Origin: Bacteroidales bacterium UBA5833
GTDB lineage: Bacteria; Bacteroidota; Bacteroidia; Bacteroidales; Lentimicrobiaceae
Assembly: GCA_002433025.1 (NCBI GenBank)
Contig: DJGZ01000019.1
Span: 1 to 10,983 of the forward strand
Length of the DNA: 10,983 bases
Reading direction: 5' to 3'
A model generated the notes under the pieces. The model ran no database searches. It saw nothing but the letters and a program-made list of their open reading frames with translations, and was not told the origin of the DNA. The translations under genes were made by a program, and so were the position numbers. Position 1 is the first letter of the stretch. The number at the start of each line of letters is the position of its first letter. Below are positions 1 to 6,731 of this stretch, in pieces.

Positions 1-84
1 CAGGTTTGAGTTTTTTGAAGTACCTTTAGCAGGCTGAGTTTGCACTGTATATACACGCGGACGCTGCAAGCGGGGCTGACTGCG

Positions 85-110
85 AAAAACAAACATGCCT
101 GATTAAAATA
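85..110 (+). repeat. Upstream copy of a short direct repeat flanking the A+T-rich gene
   Basis: AAAAACAAA and CTGATTAAAATA are separated here by five bases (CATGC). The same two blocks occur at 748-768 directly joined, just after the stop codon of the gene at 132-728. The two copies therefore bracket that gene and nothing else. This is seen directly in the sequence. That it marks the edges of an inserted or exchanged unit is inference; A+T-rich sequence can give short matches by chance. The rest of 1-131 shows no gene, only a small hairpin CGCT-GCA-AGCG near 63-73. Confidence 0.5.
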
Positions 111-131
111 ACTATACAATAAGAAAACAGA

Positions 132-728
132 ATGATTCTCGATTACTCAAATAAAAATTCAAGATTTTTTAGATTATTATTCTATCGCTGTTTCGGACTG
201 ATTTTCTTTACGATTGTGCTTATTGGAATAATTAGTCTTGCGATTTTTTTCTATAAACCTGATAGGTCAAATGTTGTAATTATTGGCAATAGTGTTTTAC
301 TCGGTTTGATTTGGACTCTTGAATATATTCGATACTATAGATTTATTTTCGGTTTTAAGAGAATTAATAAAAACAGTAGATTGATTATTGACAAGGATAA
401 TATGACAATTATATCTAAAAGTCTAAACAACAATGGATTATCAGAAATAAGCAAGATTTTAAAAGTGACAGTTCATTCACATTCAAGAAATGAATTACCA
501 TTTGAAAATCCTGAGAATATAAGTGATAAGATTGAGAATTTTCTTCATAGAAACATGAATAACAATAAGAAATACTCTAATCTTTGGTATTTACAGATTA
601 ATACAAATGATTCTAAAACTTATTTCATGACTCCATTAATGATTAAGATTAATGAGATACCATTTAAAGATTTTGATATTGTTTATGAGAACAATTTAAA
701 TGTAGGATTGAGTGGTTATAGTGTTTGA
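132..728 (+). CDS. Hypothetical two-helix membrane protein, A+T-rich
   Basis: I do not recognise this 198-residue protein. Two hydrophobic segments, about residues 17-41 and 47-72, are joined by a short loop (YKPDRSN) and should anchor it in the inner membrane. The remaining 125 residues are polar, rich in Asn, Lys, Ile and Ser, and probably form a soluble domain. No catalytic motif, signal peptide or sorting domain is visible. The ATG at 132 follows an A-rich stretch without a Shine-Dalgarno sequence, as is common in Bacteroidota. The gene is clearly A+T-rich (30% G+C in a counted sample, 421-480), unlike the genes after position 4300. Direct repeats at 85-110 and 748-768 flank it and an imperfect palindrome follows at 774-808, so it may be a recently acquired orphan gene. 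The reading frame is likely real because codon use is consistent and no competing frame exists; function is unknown. Confidence 0.7.
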   Translation: MILDYSNKNSRFFRLLFYRCFGLIFFTIVLIGIISLAIFFYKPDRSNVVIIGNSVLLGLIWTLEYIRYYRFIFGFKRINKNSRLIIDKDNMTIISKSLNNNGLSEISKILKVTVHSHSRNELPFENPENISDKIENFLHRNMNNNKKYSNLWYLQINTNDSKTYFMTPLMIKINEIPFKDFDIVYENNLNVGLSGYSV

Positions 729-747
729 AAAACAGATGATTATTGAT

Positions 748-768
748 AAAAACAAACTGATTAAAATA
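748..768 (+). repeat. Downstream copy of the direct repeat flanking the A+T-rich gene
   Basis: AAAAACAAA is followed directly by CTGATTAAAATA, matching the two blocks at 85-110 apart from the five-base insertion there. It begins 19 bases after the TGA of the gene at 132-728 and ends 5 bases before the palindrome at 774-808. Confidence 0.5.
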
Positions 769-773
769 GAAAA

Positions 774-808
774 CCGCCAGCAGCTAACACAGGTTTTGCA
801 TCAGGCGG
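774..808. repeat. Imperfect palindrome, possible dispersed intergenic element
   Basis: The arms CCGCCAGCAGC (774-784) and GCATCAGGCGG (798-808) pair at 8 of 11 positions, including five outer C:G pairs, around the loop TAACACAGGTTTT. From memory, similar GCTAACA...GGTTT...GGCGG intergenic elements recur in Bacteroidota genomes; I could not check this. Its TTTG (795-798) lies 20 bases before TACCCTGT (819-826), which resembles a weak Bacteroidota promoter for the oxidoreductase at 857, with two mismatches in the TAnnTTTG box. It could instead be the end of the preceding transcript. Confidence 0.4.
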
Positions 809-856
809 CATTAAAAACTACCCTGTATTCCTTAAACAACGTGAAAAATTCCGCTC

Positions 857-1795
857 ATGAAAGCATTAGTATATAATAAAAAAGCCTTACCCGGCAAACT
901 CACATTTTGTGAAATTGAAAAGCCAATCCCAAACGAAAATGAAGTATTGATAAAAGTACAGGCAGTTTCTCTCAATGCGGCCGATTACCGTTCTTTGAGA
1001 ATGGGATTAATTCCAAAAAAGAAAATTTTCGGAGCAGATATTGCGGGCAGGGTGGAATCGGTCGGTAAGAATATTTTAAAATTCAAACCCGGAGATGAAG
1101 TAATCGGAGATCTTGCAGATTATGGGTTTGGTGGTTTGGCAGAATATGCTTTAGCTCCTGAGAAAGCACTGATTTTTAAACCGGTTGATTTGTCATTTGA
1201 AGATGCGTCTGCCTTGCCTATGGCAGCCGTAACTGCTTTACAGGCATTGAGAAATAAAGGATGCATTCAGAAAGGCCACCAGGTCCTGATTATAGGCAGC
1301 GGTGGCGGAGTTGGAACATTTGCCGTGCAACTCGCAAAATTTTTCGGGGCAACAGTAACAGCGATCTGCAGCTCAGATAATATCGGATTAAGTCAATCTC
1401 TTGGTGCTGATCATGTTATTGATTATACAAAAGAGAACTTCCTTAAAAATGGAAAATCATACGATCTCATTGTTGCTGTTAATGGTAATTATCCCTTATC
1501 TGCCTGCAAAAGAATTTTAAATCCTAAGGGTATTTATGTTATGGTTGGGGGTGGTTTCCCTCAAATATTCAAATCTCTGTTATTTGGCTGGCTGATGTCA
1601 TTCGGCGCTAAGAAAATACGATCGCTGGCAGCCAAATCAAATGTAGAAGACCTGGAGTTCATTGTTAGTCTTGTTAATGACAAAAAGATCAGACCTGTTA
1701 TCGATAAATGCTTTTCTCTTGATAAGTCAGCTGAAGCGATGAAGTATCTGAGCGAAGGTCATGCAAAAGGGAAGGTCGTAATAACAGTACAATAA
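857..1795 (+). CDS. Zinc-independent MDR-family NAD(P)H oxidoreductase (quinone oxidoreductase-like)
   Basis: This 312-residue protein is a complete medium-chain dehydrogenase/reductase of the quinone oxidoreductase branch (COG0604 type), probably a cytosolic NAD(P)H-dependent reductase of quinones or enones. The N-terminal GroES-like domain (about 1-120) contains GADIAGRVESVG (59-70) followed by FKPGDEVIG, the usual family signature. The Rossmann fold begins around 140 with the cofactor loop GSGGGVG (147-153). The C-terminus GHAKGKVVITV is also typical. The cysteine and histidine ligands for catalytic or structural zinc found in true alcohol dehydrogenases are absent. Length is slightly under the usual 320-340. 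The ATG at 857 begins the conserved N-terminal strand, so the start is well placed. It stands alone: 128 bases behind it and a 242-base gap ahead contain no gene. The substrate cannot be told from sequence. Confidence 0.9.
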   Translation: MKALVYNKKALPGKLTFCEIEKPIPNENEVLIKVQAVSLNAADYRSLRMGLIPKKKIFGADIAGRVESVGKNILKFKPGDEVIGDLADYGFGGLAEYALAPEKALIFKPVDLSFEDASALPMAAVTALQALRNKGCIQKGHQVLIIGSGGGVGTFAVQLAKFFGATVTAICSSDNIGLSQSLGADHVIDYTKENFLKNGKSYDLIVAVNGNYPLSACKRILNPKGIYVMVGGGFPQIFKSLLFGWLMSFGAKKIRSLAAKSNVEDLEFIVSLVNDKKIRPVIDKCFSLDKSAEAMKYLSEGHAKGKVVITVQ

Positions 1796-2037
1796 AGAAA
1801 TAACGCAGTCTTGTAAGTACCCCTCCCCAAAAAGATTCAGACAGTTTTAATCAGATTTTCTGACCAAAGAAAATCATGGAAATGTAAATTTTATGTTTCT
1901 TCTTTCCTCAAAGGTCTTTGTATAACTTATTTCAGTTCACCCGTTAACATAAAAATAACGCAATTTGATGCGGCAGATTTATTTTTTGACGATCTTTATA
2001 ATGATTGATTTGGAATTTGCCCTCTAAAAGGAAATTT

Positions 2038-3060
2038 ATGATCACCAAAACGCTCAAATGGATCGGTTGCCACCAGCTAATGTCCTTTTTTATACTCACC
2101 TATGTAATAACATGGGGTTTGGGTTTCTCATACATAGCTGTTATGAGCGGAAAATACCTGGTTCTGCCCCTGATGTTCCTGGCAACCTGCGGACCTGCGC
2201 TTGCCGGAATTATTGTGTCATCCGTTTCCGGTTTAAACCGGCCAAAAGTAAAGAAACGGCATTCATGGGTCGCTTTTTTCATTTCTTGGATCATTGTAAC
2301 AGGCGTTTTTGTTGCCAACCATATCCTCATCAACAAAGGGCCTGTGTCAGCCGCCCTTGTTGTACTGGTGGCCATTTCAGCGCTCCCTGTTGCATTTGTT
2401 GTGAATCTTGTCTATACACGTTTCCCCGTTTTGCAAGGTTTTCAGATGAAGTCACACAGAACAGGCGCTGATCCGGCGTGGATTTTTTTCGCGTTATTGG
2501 TTTTTCCTTCCCTGACATTGATTTCGGCTTTAATCAGCAGGTTACTGGGTCCAGAGTCGTCCTCATTTTACAGCCTTCCGGCTACAGGTTTTGGCCTGGC
2601 CGGGTTGATTGTTGTAAAACTTCTGTCACAGTTCTTTTTCTTTAACGGAACGGGAGAAGAAGCAGGATGGCGTGGTTTTGCACTTCCCAGGCTTCAGGCC
2701 TACACAAGTCCTTTGGTTGCCGGTCTGATACTGGCGCTGTTTTGGGTGCCGTGGCATTTGTTTCTCTGGATCGGCGAAGGAAGAGATGTTTTGACATTGT
2801 CATTCTGGGTCACATCGTTCCTGCTTCACATACCTTCTGGTGTTATCCTTTGCTGGTGTTATAACCGGAGTCGCGGCAGCGTGCTGATCGCCGGAATCGC
2901 TCACGCGTCAGGAAATACTGCAATTGCGTTGCTCCAGCCTTTGGATCAGCGTGTGATGATTTTGGTCTTTTTTGTGTTTGTTGCGGCGATAGTTATAATC
3001 GATCAGATGTGGAAACGACTTCCTGAAGAACATCCTGCAGTGCAAAAGGCATTGAACTGA
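2038..3060 (+). CDS. CPBP family intramembrane metalloprotease (Rce1-like)
   Basis: This 340-residue polytopic membrane protein carries all the CPBP (Abi/Rce1, PF02517) motifs. Residues from the ATG are EEAGWR (207-212; the Glu pair and Arg are catalytic-site residues), WVPWH with His240, and HASGN with His289 and Asn293. In the family these Glu and His residues form the metal site within the membrane. Hydrophobic segments run through the whole protein; long ones lie near residues 15-45, 75-95, 100-130, 150-170, 185-205, 225-245, 255-275 and 305-325. I chose ATG 2038 because AAAAGG sits seven bases upstream as a possible ribosome site; a TTG at 2005 would add 11 polar residues and has no such support. 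Substrate is unknown. Relatives act in CAAX processing, bacteriocin self-immunity or other membrane proteolysis, but no peptide or bacteriocin gene lies beside it here. The gap 1796-2037 shows no gene or clear promoter. Confidence 0.9.
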   Translation: MITKTLKWIGCHQLMSFFILTYVITWGLGFSYIAVMSGKYLVLPLMFLATCGPALAGIIVSSVSGLNRPKVKKRHSWVAFFISWIIVTGVFVANHILINKGPVSAALVVLVAISALPVAFVVNLVYTRFPVLQGFQMKSHRTGADPAWIFFALLVFPSLTLISALISRLLGPESSSFYSLPATGFGLAGLIVVKLLSQFFFFNGTGEEAGWRGFALPRLQAYTSPLVAGLILALFWVPWHLFLWIGEGRDVLTLSFWVTSFLLHIPSGVILCWCYNRSRGSVLIAGIAHASGNTAIALLQPLDQRVMILVFFVFVAAIVIIDQMWKRLPEEHPAVQKALN

Positions 3061-3127
3061 CTGGCCTTTAATAGTTTTAGTTTGATGTAGACTATTGAGC
3101 GTCTTCGGAAGAAATTTCATTCATCTG

Positions 3128-3160
3128 TTGCTTTACATATCATGTGACCCGATATATTTT
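3128..3160 (+). promoter_or_regulatory. Possible Bacteroidota-type promoter of the T9SS cargo gene
   Basis: TTG at 3128-3130 lies 22 bases before TATATTTT (3153-3160), one base off the TAnnTTTG -7 consensus of Bacteroidota. It would place a transcript start some 45-55 bases before the ATG at 3219. The spacing is slightly long, and A+T-rich sequence yields such matches easily. Confidence 0.3.
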
Positions 3161-3218
3161 GATTCACACAGATAATAATCACTGTTGTCAACACGACATT
3201 ACAGGCAAAACTAACAAC

Positions 3219-4094
3219 ATGCAAATGAAAAAAACACTACTTCTTCTTTCGGCAATCATAGCAATATTTGGTTCATCAAGCGGACAATCTTATGAGTATG
3301 ATTGTGTCATTAATTTTGAAAGCAATCCTTGTTGGGGTATTTACAAAATTGACACATCATATTCCATGAGTAACTGGCACATTTGTAAACCAAATAAGCA
3401 AACGTTTGAAAGTGCATTTTCTGCGCCTTTAGCTATTCTCACCGATAGTACCGGGCCTTATCGGGTTAACGATACGTCTTCATTTACAGTTCAATTGACA
3501 GATCATTTCCAGTGTTGGTGCATGCCAATGATCGGAGCATTCTACAAAATGGAAAGCGACTCATTAACAGACTTTGGAATGATAGAGCTTTCAACAGATA
3601 ATGGCTTAAGCTGGAACAATATACTATCAAACGATATCATTCCGGATGGGTTCTGGTTAACCCCAAAGCCAATATTTACCGGAAGAATTTCTGAATGGAC
3701 CGAATTTTTCGCGATGTTACCAAATGTTGAAAATATTGACACGCTCCTGTTTCGCTTTACATTTATTAGTGACAGTGTTCAGACAGGTAAAGCTGGTTGG
3801 ATATTGGATGACATTAAGTTGTTAATTCATACCGAAGGCGCGCCTGAAATTGTAATCCGGAATGAAGTAAGTGCTTTCCCGAATCCGGCAAATAATACTA
3901 TTATTATCTCACATGCTGCATTTCAAAATGGTTTGTCAATTTCAGTTTATAACATTCAAGGACAACTGTTATATAATCATCCGATGCAACAGGCCAAAAC
4001 AGAGATAGACATGTCTCAGTTTGAAAATGGTGTTTATTTTATAAGAGTATTTGGTGTAAATACAAACGTTGTAAAAAAGATTGTAAAAAGATAA
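3219..4094 (+). CDS. Secreted T9SS type A sorting domain protein, beta-rich
   Basis: The predicted product has 291 residues. A signal peptide covers about residues 1-22 (MQMKK, then a Leu/Ile core, ending SSSG before QSYEY). The last 76 residues (about 216-291) form a T9SS type A C-terminal sorting domain: FPNPANN, then YNIQGQLLY, then FENGVYFIRV, and a basic end VKKIVKR. Such domains direct proteins across the outer membrane by the PorSS machinery and are cleaved at the surface. The middle part (about 23-200) is beta-rich; its opening CVINFES and the later GWILDDIKL resemble jelly-roll or choice-of-anchor J modules often found before T9SS tails. No enzyme motif is visible. Three to five cysteines, including CWC, could form disulfides. 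I prefer ATG 3219 (or 3225) to the GTG at 3144, because the latter adds a polar stretch in front of the signal peptide. Role: surface or secreted binding protein, by inference. Confidence 0.85.
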   Translation: MQMKKTLLLLSAIIAIFGSSSGQSYEYDCVINFESNPCWGIYKIDTSYSMSNWHICKPNKQTFESAFSAPLAILTDSTGPYRVNDTSSFTVQLTDHFQCWCMPMIGAFYKMESDSLTDFGMIELSTDNGLSWNNILSNDIIPDGFWLTPKPIFTGRISEWTEFFAMLPNVENIDTLLFRFTFISDSVQTGKAGWILDDIKLLIHTEGAPEIVIRNEVSAFPNPANNTIIISHAAFQNGLSISVYNIQGQLLYNHPMQQAKTEIDMSQFENGVYFIRVFGVNTNVVKKIVKR

Positions 4095-4168
4095 ATATTG
4101 TTTGAAAGACAGACAATAAGCGGACGGGCGCATGGTTGTAAGGGGAAAGATTGTAATTTTATTGAAAA

Positions 4169-4226
4169 TCCGGTTGGCCGGAAAGCAATATTTTCTGAAG
4201 CGCACACCTGCACTCAGCTTCGGCTG
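4169..4226 (+). other. Two small hairpins in the gap between the T9SS cargo and MFS genes
   Basis: TCCGG-TTGG-CCGGA (4169-4182) and CAGC-TTCG-GCTG (4215-4226) can form short hairpins; the second has a stable UUCG loop with a C:G closing pair, or alternatively pairs TCAGC with GCTGA. Neither is followed by a T run, so a terminator is possible but unproven. The gap 4095-4295 contains no convincing gene or promoter. Confidence 0.25.
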
Positions 4227-4295
4227 CTGACGAACCCGGGCGGCAGCGGCAAACCTTTTGGCAGGTAATGATATAGCAGATCAGCAAACTGAATT

Positions 4296-5480
4296 ATGAA
4301 ATACATTACACGGGCAGTCTGGATTTTATCGGCAGTAAGTTTGTTTACCGATACGGCAAGCGAAATGCTCTACCCGGTAATGCCCATTTATTTGAAAACA
4401 ATCGGGTTTTCAGTGGTGCTGATCGGAGTACTTGAAGGCATTGCCGAAGCAACGGCGGGTTTAAGCAAGGGTTATTTCGGAAAACTTTCAGACACTTCAG
4501 GCAGGCGCGTCCCTTTTGTGCAGATGGGTTATGCTTTAAGTGCGTTATCAAAGCCCATGATGGCGGTATTTACATTTCCGCTCTGGATATTTTTTGCACG
4601 GACAATCGACCGTTTTGGCAAGGGTATCCGGACAGGGGCCAGAGACGCCTTGCTTTCTGACGAAGCGACTCCGGAAACAAAGGGGAAAGTTTTCGGGTTT
4701 CACCGCTCTATGGACACGCTGGGCGCGGTAATCGGTCCGGGCCTGGCTTTAATTTATCTGTATTTTTATCCTGAGGACTACAGGACACTGTTTTTTATTG
4801 CACTGATTCCGGGATTGCTCGCCATTATTTCTTCACTCCGCCTCAAGGAAAAAAATGCGCACAAGGATAAGCCAAAGGTCAAAACAGGTTTCTTTTCATT
4901 TTTAAAGTACTGGAAACAGAGCCCGGCGGTTTACAGAAAAGTCGTAGCCGGACTTCTGGTTTTTACGCTTTTCAACAGTTCGGATGTGTTTCTTTTGCTG
5001 CAGGCAAAACAGGCGGGATTAAACGACACAATGGTTATCGGGGTTTATATTTTCTATAATCTGGTTTACGCCATGTTTGCATTCCCGATGGGCATACTTG
5101 CCGACAATATCGGATTAAAAACAATTTTCATCATGGGGCTGTTACTGTTTGCGGCGGTATATTTTGGGATGGCATTGAACTCAAATCTTTACATCTTTTT
5201 CGGATTGTTCTTTTTGTATGGCGTTTATGCTTCTGCAACAGAAGGAATTTCCAAGGCCTGGATATCCAACATTACCGGAAAAAAGGATACTGCAACGGCA
5301 ATCGGGACATTCTCAGGGCTTCAGAGTATATGCACAATGCTGGCAAGCTCACTTACAGGGTTTATCTGGTTTAAGTTCGGGGCGGCAACAGCCTTTATTT
5401 TAACAGCGACCATAACATTGATCGTCGCCGCTTATTTTTTAACCGTGCCAAAGCCTGTTAACGGAGTTGGTGAAGTATAA
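4296..5480 (+). CDS. MFS transporter, unknown substrate
   Basis: This 394-residue integral membrane protein has the length and pattern of a 12-helix major facilitator. The motif A region, GKLSDTSGRR (62-71), lies in the loop after the second helix. It is followed by RTIDRFGKGIRTGARDALL (102-120), a highly conserved stretch of a bacterial MFS subgroup (DRxGKGIRTxxRDAL), and by HRSMDTLGAVIGPGLA, which matches the motif C region typical of antiporters. A central cytoplasmic loop around 183-205 is rich in Lys. No extra domain or regulator is attached. These features suggest a proton-coupled exporter at the inner membrane, but the substrate is not shown and the gene has no neighbour hinting at it. 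The ATG at 4296 leads straight into the first helix. No frameshift or missing segment is apparent. Confidence 0.88.
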   Translation: MKYITRAVWILSAVSLFTDTASEMLYPVMPIYLKTIGFSVVLIGVLEGIAEATAGLSKGYFGKLSDTSGRRVPFVQMGYALSALSKPMMAVFTFPLWIFFARTIDRFGKGIRTGARDALLSDEATPETKGKVFGFHRSMDTLGAVIGPGLALIYLYFYPEDYRTLFFIALIPGLLAIISSLRLKEKNAHKDKPKVKTGFFSFLKYWKQSPAVYRKVVAGLLVFTLFNSSDVFLLLQAKQAGLNDTMVIGVYIFYNLVYAMFAFPMGILADNIGLKTIFIMGLLLFAAVYFGMALNSNLYIFFGLFFLYGVYASATEGISKAWISNITGKKDTATAIGTFSGLQSICTMLASSLTGFIWFKFGAATAFILTATITLIVAAYFLTVPKPVNGVGEV

Positions 5481-5700
5481 CGGCAGCCGCAGGGTGGTCT
5501 TTTGCTTTCCCGGTTTAGTAAACGGAGATGATTAAAATTCATCATCCTGCAAAATTTCAGATACGCCGCCAGGATCATTTTTTTACTATTACCATAATAC
5601 TGTCGGGCTAATAACCTATAAACCTTCCTGAAAAGGGAATAATTGCAAAATAATTGGCAGTTTCGAAAATACTACAACATGGATTGCCTGTTAACTGATA

Positions 5701-5731
5701 TTGGTAAAATAAATATAACAATATACCTTAC
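5701..5731 (+). promoter_or_regulatory. Possible promoter of the DUF2007 gene
   Basis: TTGG begins at 5701 and TACCTTAC lies at 5724-5731, 20 bases after the TTG, a spacing expected for Bacteroidota promoters (TTTG, 17-23 bases, TAnnTTTG). The -7 box matches at six of eight positions. The start codon is 20 bases downstream. The gap 5481-5750 otherwise holds only weak hairpins and no gene. Confidence 0.4.
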
Positions 5732-5750
5732 ACCATAAATTTATCAGGCT

Positions 5751-5990
5751 ATGGAAACAAAAAGCAAACTGGTCCGCGTTTTTGCCGGTTCCGAATTAAC
5801 GGTAAACCTGCTCAGGCATGAGCTGGAAAAGGAAGGCATTGCAACGAACGTTATAAATGAATATGAAGAATCCAATTTCAGGGGATTCTCGACCGGAACG
5901 CCCTATTCGGTTGATTTATACATTCTTGATACGGACATGGATAAGGCGGAACCCATAGTGAAGGCGTTTCTGGAGGTCAATAAAATGTGA
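5751..5990 (+). CDS. DUF2007 family small protein (putative signal transducing protein)
   Basis: A 79-residue cytosolic protein that fits DUF2007 (PF09413) in length and pattern. The N-terminal strand-helix unit LVRVFAGSELTVNLLRHELE (7-26) is followed by KEGIATNVIN, the typical 'long chain shortened by an elder Gly-Ile' turn of the family, and a C-terminal strand VDLYILDTDMDKAEPIVKAF with the family's conserved hydrophobic-Asp pattern. The fold resembles a small ferredoxin-like or GlnB-like domain; the family name 'signal transducing' is only a prediction and no activity is established. No membrane segment, signal peptide or cysteine is present. It is transcribed alone: it has its own possible promoter and is followed within six bases by two palindromes. 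Confidence 0.82.
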   Translation: METKSKLVRVFAGSELTVNLLRHELEKEGIATNVINEYEESNFRGFSTGTPYSVDLYILDTDMDKAEPIVKAFLEVNKM

Positions 5991-5995
5991 AGGAT

Positions 5996-6027
5996 TACAG
6001 ACAGTCTGTAGTTATACCTGGCCAGGT
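5996..6027. repeat. Two adjacent short perfect palindromes after the DUF2007 gene
   Basis: TACAGA-CAG-TCTGTA (5996-6010) can form a 6-bp hairpin with a triloop. Five bases later ACCTGGCCAGGT (6016-6027) is a perfect 12-base inverted repeat without loop. Both lie between the DUF2007 stop and the DUF4256 start. No T run follows, so an intrinsic terminator is not supported; paired dyad sites for a DNA-binding protein are an alternative. Confidence 0.4.
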
Positions 6028-6110
6028 GCGGTTTAAACAGTTATGGGTTGCTGATTGTTAATGGAGATCAGGGCATCCGTGAAGGATACCGGCACTAAAA
6101 CAATCCGGTC

Positions 6111-6674
6111 ATGAAAACAAAAAGACTTTTATCCCCTTCAGATAGCGAAACCTTGCTGAAAGTGCTGGAAGCGCGTTTTATGAAAAACATACACCGGCAT
6201 CCGGCTGTGGATTGGGTGACGGTTTCGGAAAGGCTGAAGCAGCATCCGGAAAAGCTCTGGTCGTTGAACGAAATGGAACGCACGGGGGGCGAGCCGGATG
6301 TAACAGGTGTGGAACCGGCTACCGGTGCAATTATTTTTTGTGATTGTTCGTTGCAAAGTCCTTCGGGGCGCAGAAGCCTCTGTTATGACCGCATGGCCCT
6401 GGAATCGCGCAGGCAGAACAAGCCGGTGGGCAGTGCGCTGGGAATGGCTGAGGCTATGGGCATTAAGGTGCTGACCGAAGCGGAATACCGGGATTTGCAA
6501 ACGCTGGGCAGTTTCGATACCACCACCTCCAGCTGGATCATCACCCCTGAGGAGGTGCGGAAACCGGGTGGCGCCCTTTTTGGCGATTTCCGTTATGGTA
6601 AGGTTTTTGTTTATCACAATGGCGCTGAATCTTACTATGCATCCCGGGGATTCAGGGGCATGCTGAAAGTCTGA
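6111..6674 (+). CDS. DUF4256 family protein
   Basis: A 187-residue soluble protein that matches DUF4256 (PF14066) over its full length. Recognised family segments, in order, are LLKVLEARFMKNIHRHP (16-32), EKLWSLNEMERTGGEPDV (47-64), SPSGRRSLCYDRMALESR, a MAEAMGIKVL helix, LGSFDTTTSSWIITPEEVR and the strongly conserved C-terminal GALFGDFRYGKVFVYHNGAESYYASRGFRG. The extreme conservation of charged and aromatic residues suggests an enzyme or binding site, but the family has no established function that I know of. No signal peptide or membrane segment is present, so it should be cytosolic. The ATG at 6111 gives the normal N-terminus. The next gene starts 57 bases after its stop, so the two may share a transcript. 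Confidence 0.88.
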   Translation: MKTKRLLSPSDSETLLKVLEARFMKNIHRHPAVDWVTVSERLKQHPEKLWSLNEMERTGGEPDVTGVEPATGAIIFCDCSLQSPSGRRSLCYDRMALESRRQNKPVGSALGMAEAMGIKVLTEAEYRDLQTLGSFDTTTSSWIITPEEVRKPGGALFGDFRYGKVFVYHNGAESYYASRGFRGMLKV

Positions 6675-6731
6675 AGAAACTGACCGGCTGCATTCCGGAA
6701 TGATAACAGGGCATTCATAAAGCTTTGTACA

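Noticed and set aside
2..37. An open frame from the window edge to TGA at 35-37 (RFEFFEVPLAG) as the tail of an upstream gene
   Set aside because: Eleven codons are too few to tell a real gene end from chance.
774..808. Integron attC site
   Set aside because: The expected RYYYAAC and GTTRRRY boxes are not met, and no integrase is visible.
857..1795. Zinc-dependent alcohol dehydrogenase
   Set aside because: The catalytic and structural zinc ligands are missing; the sequence fits the quinone oxidoreductase branch.
2005..2037. TTG start for the CPBP protease
   Set aside because: The ATG at 2038 has a nearby AAAAGG and avoids a polar 11-residue extension.
3144..3218. GTG start for the T9SS cargo
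   Set aside because: It would add 25 mostly polar residues before a clear signal peptide.
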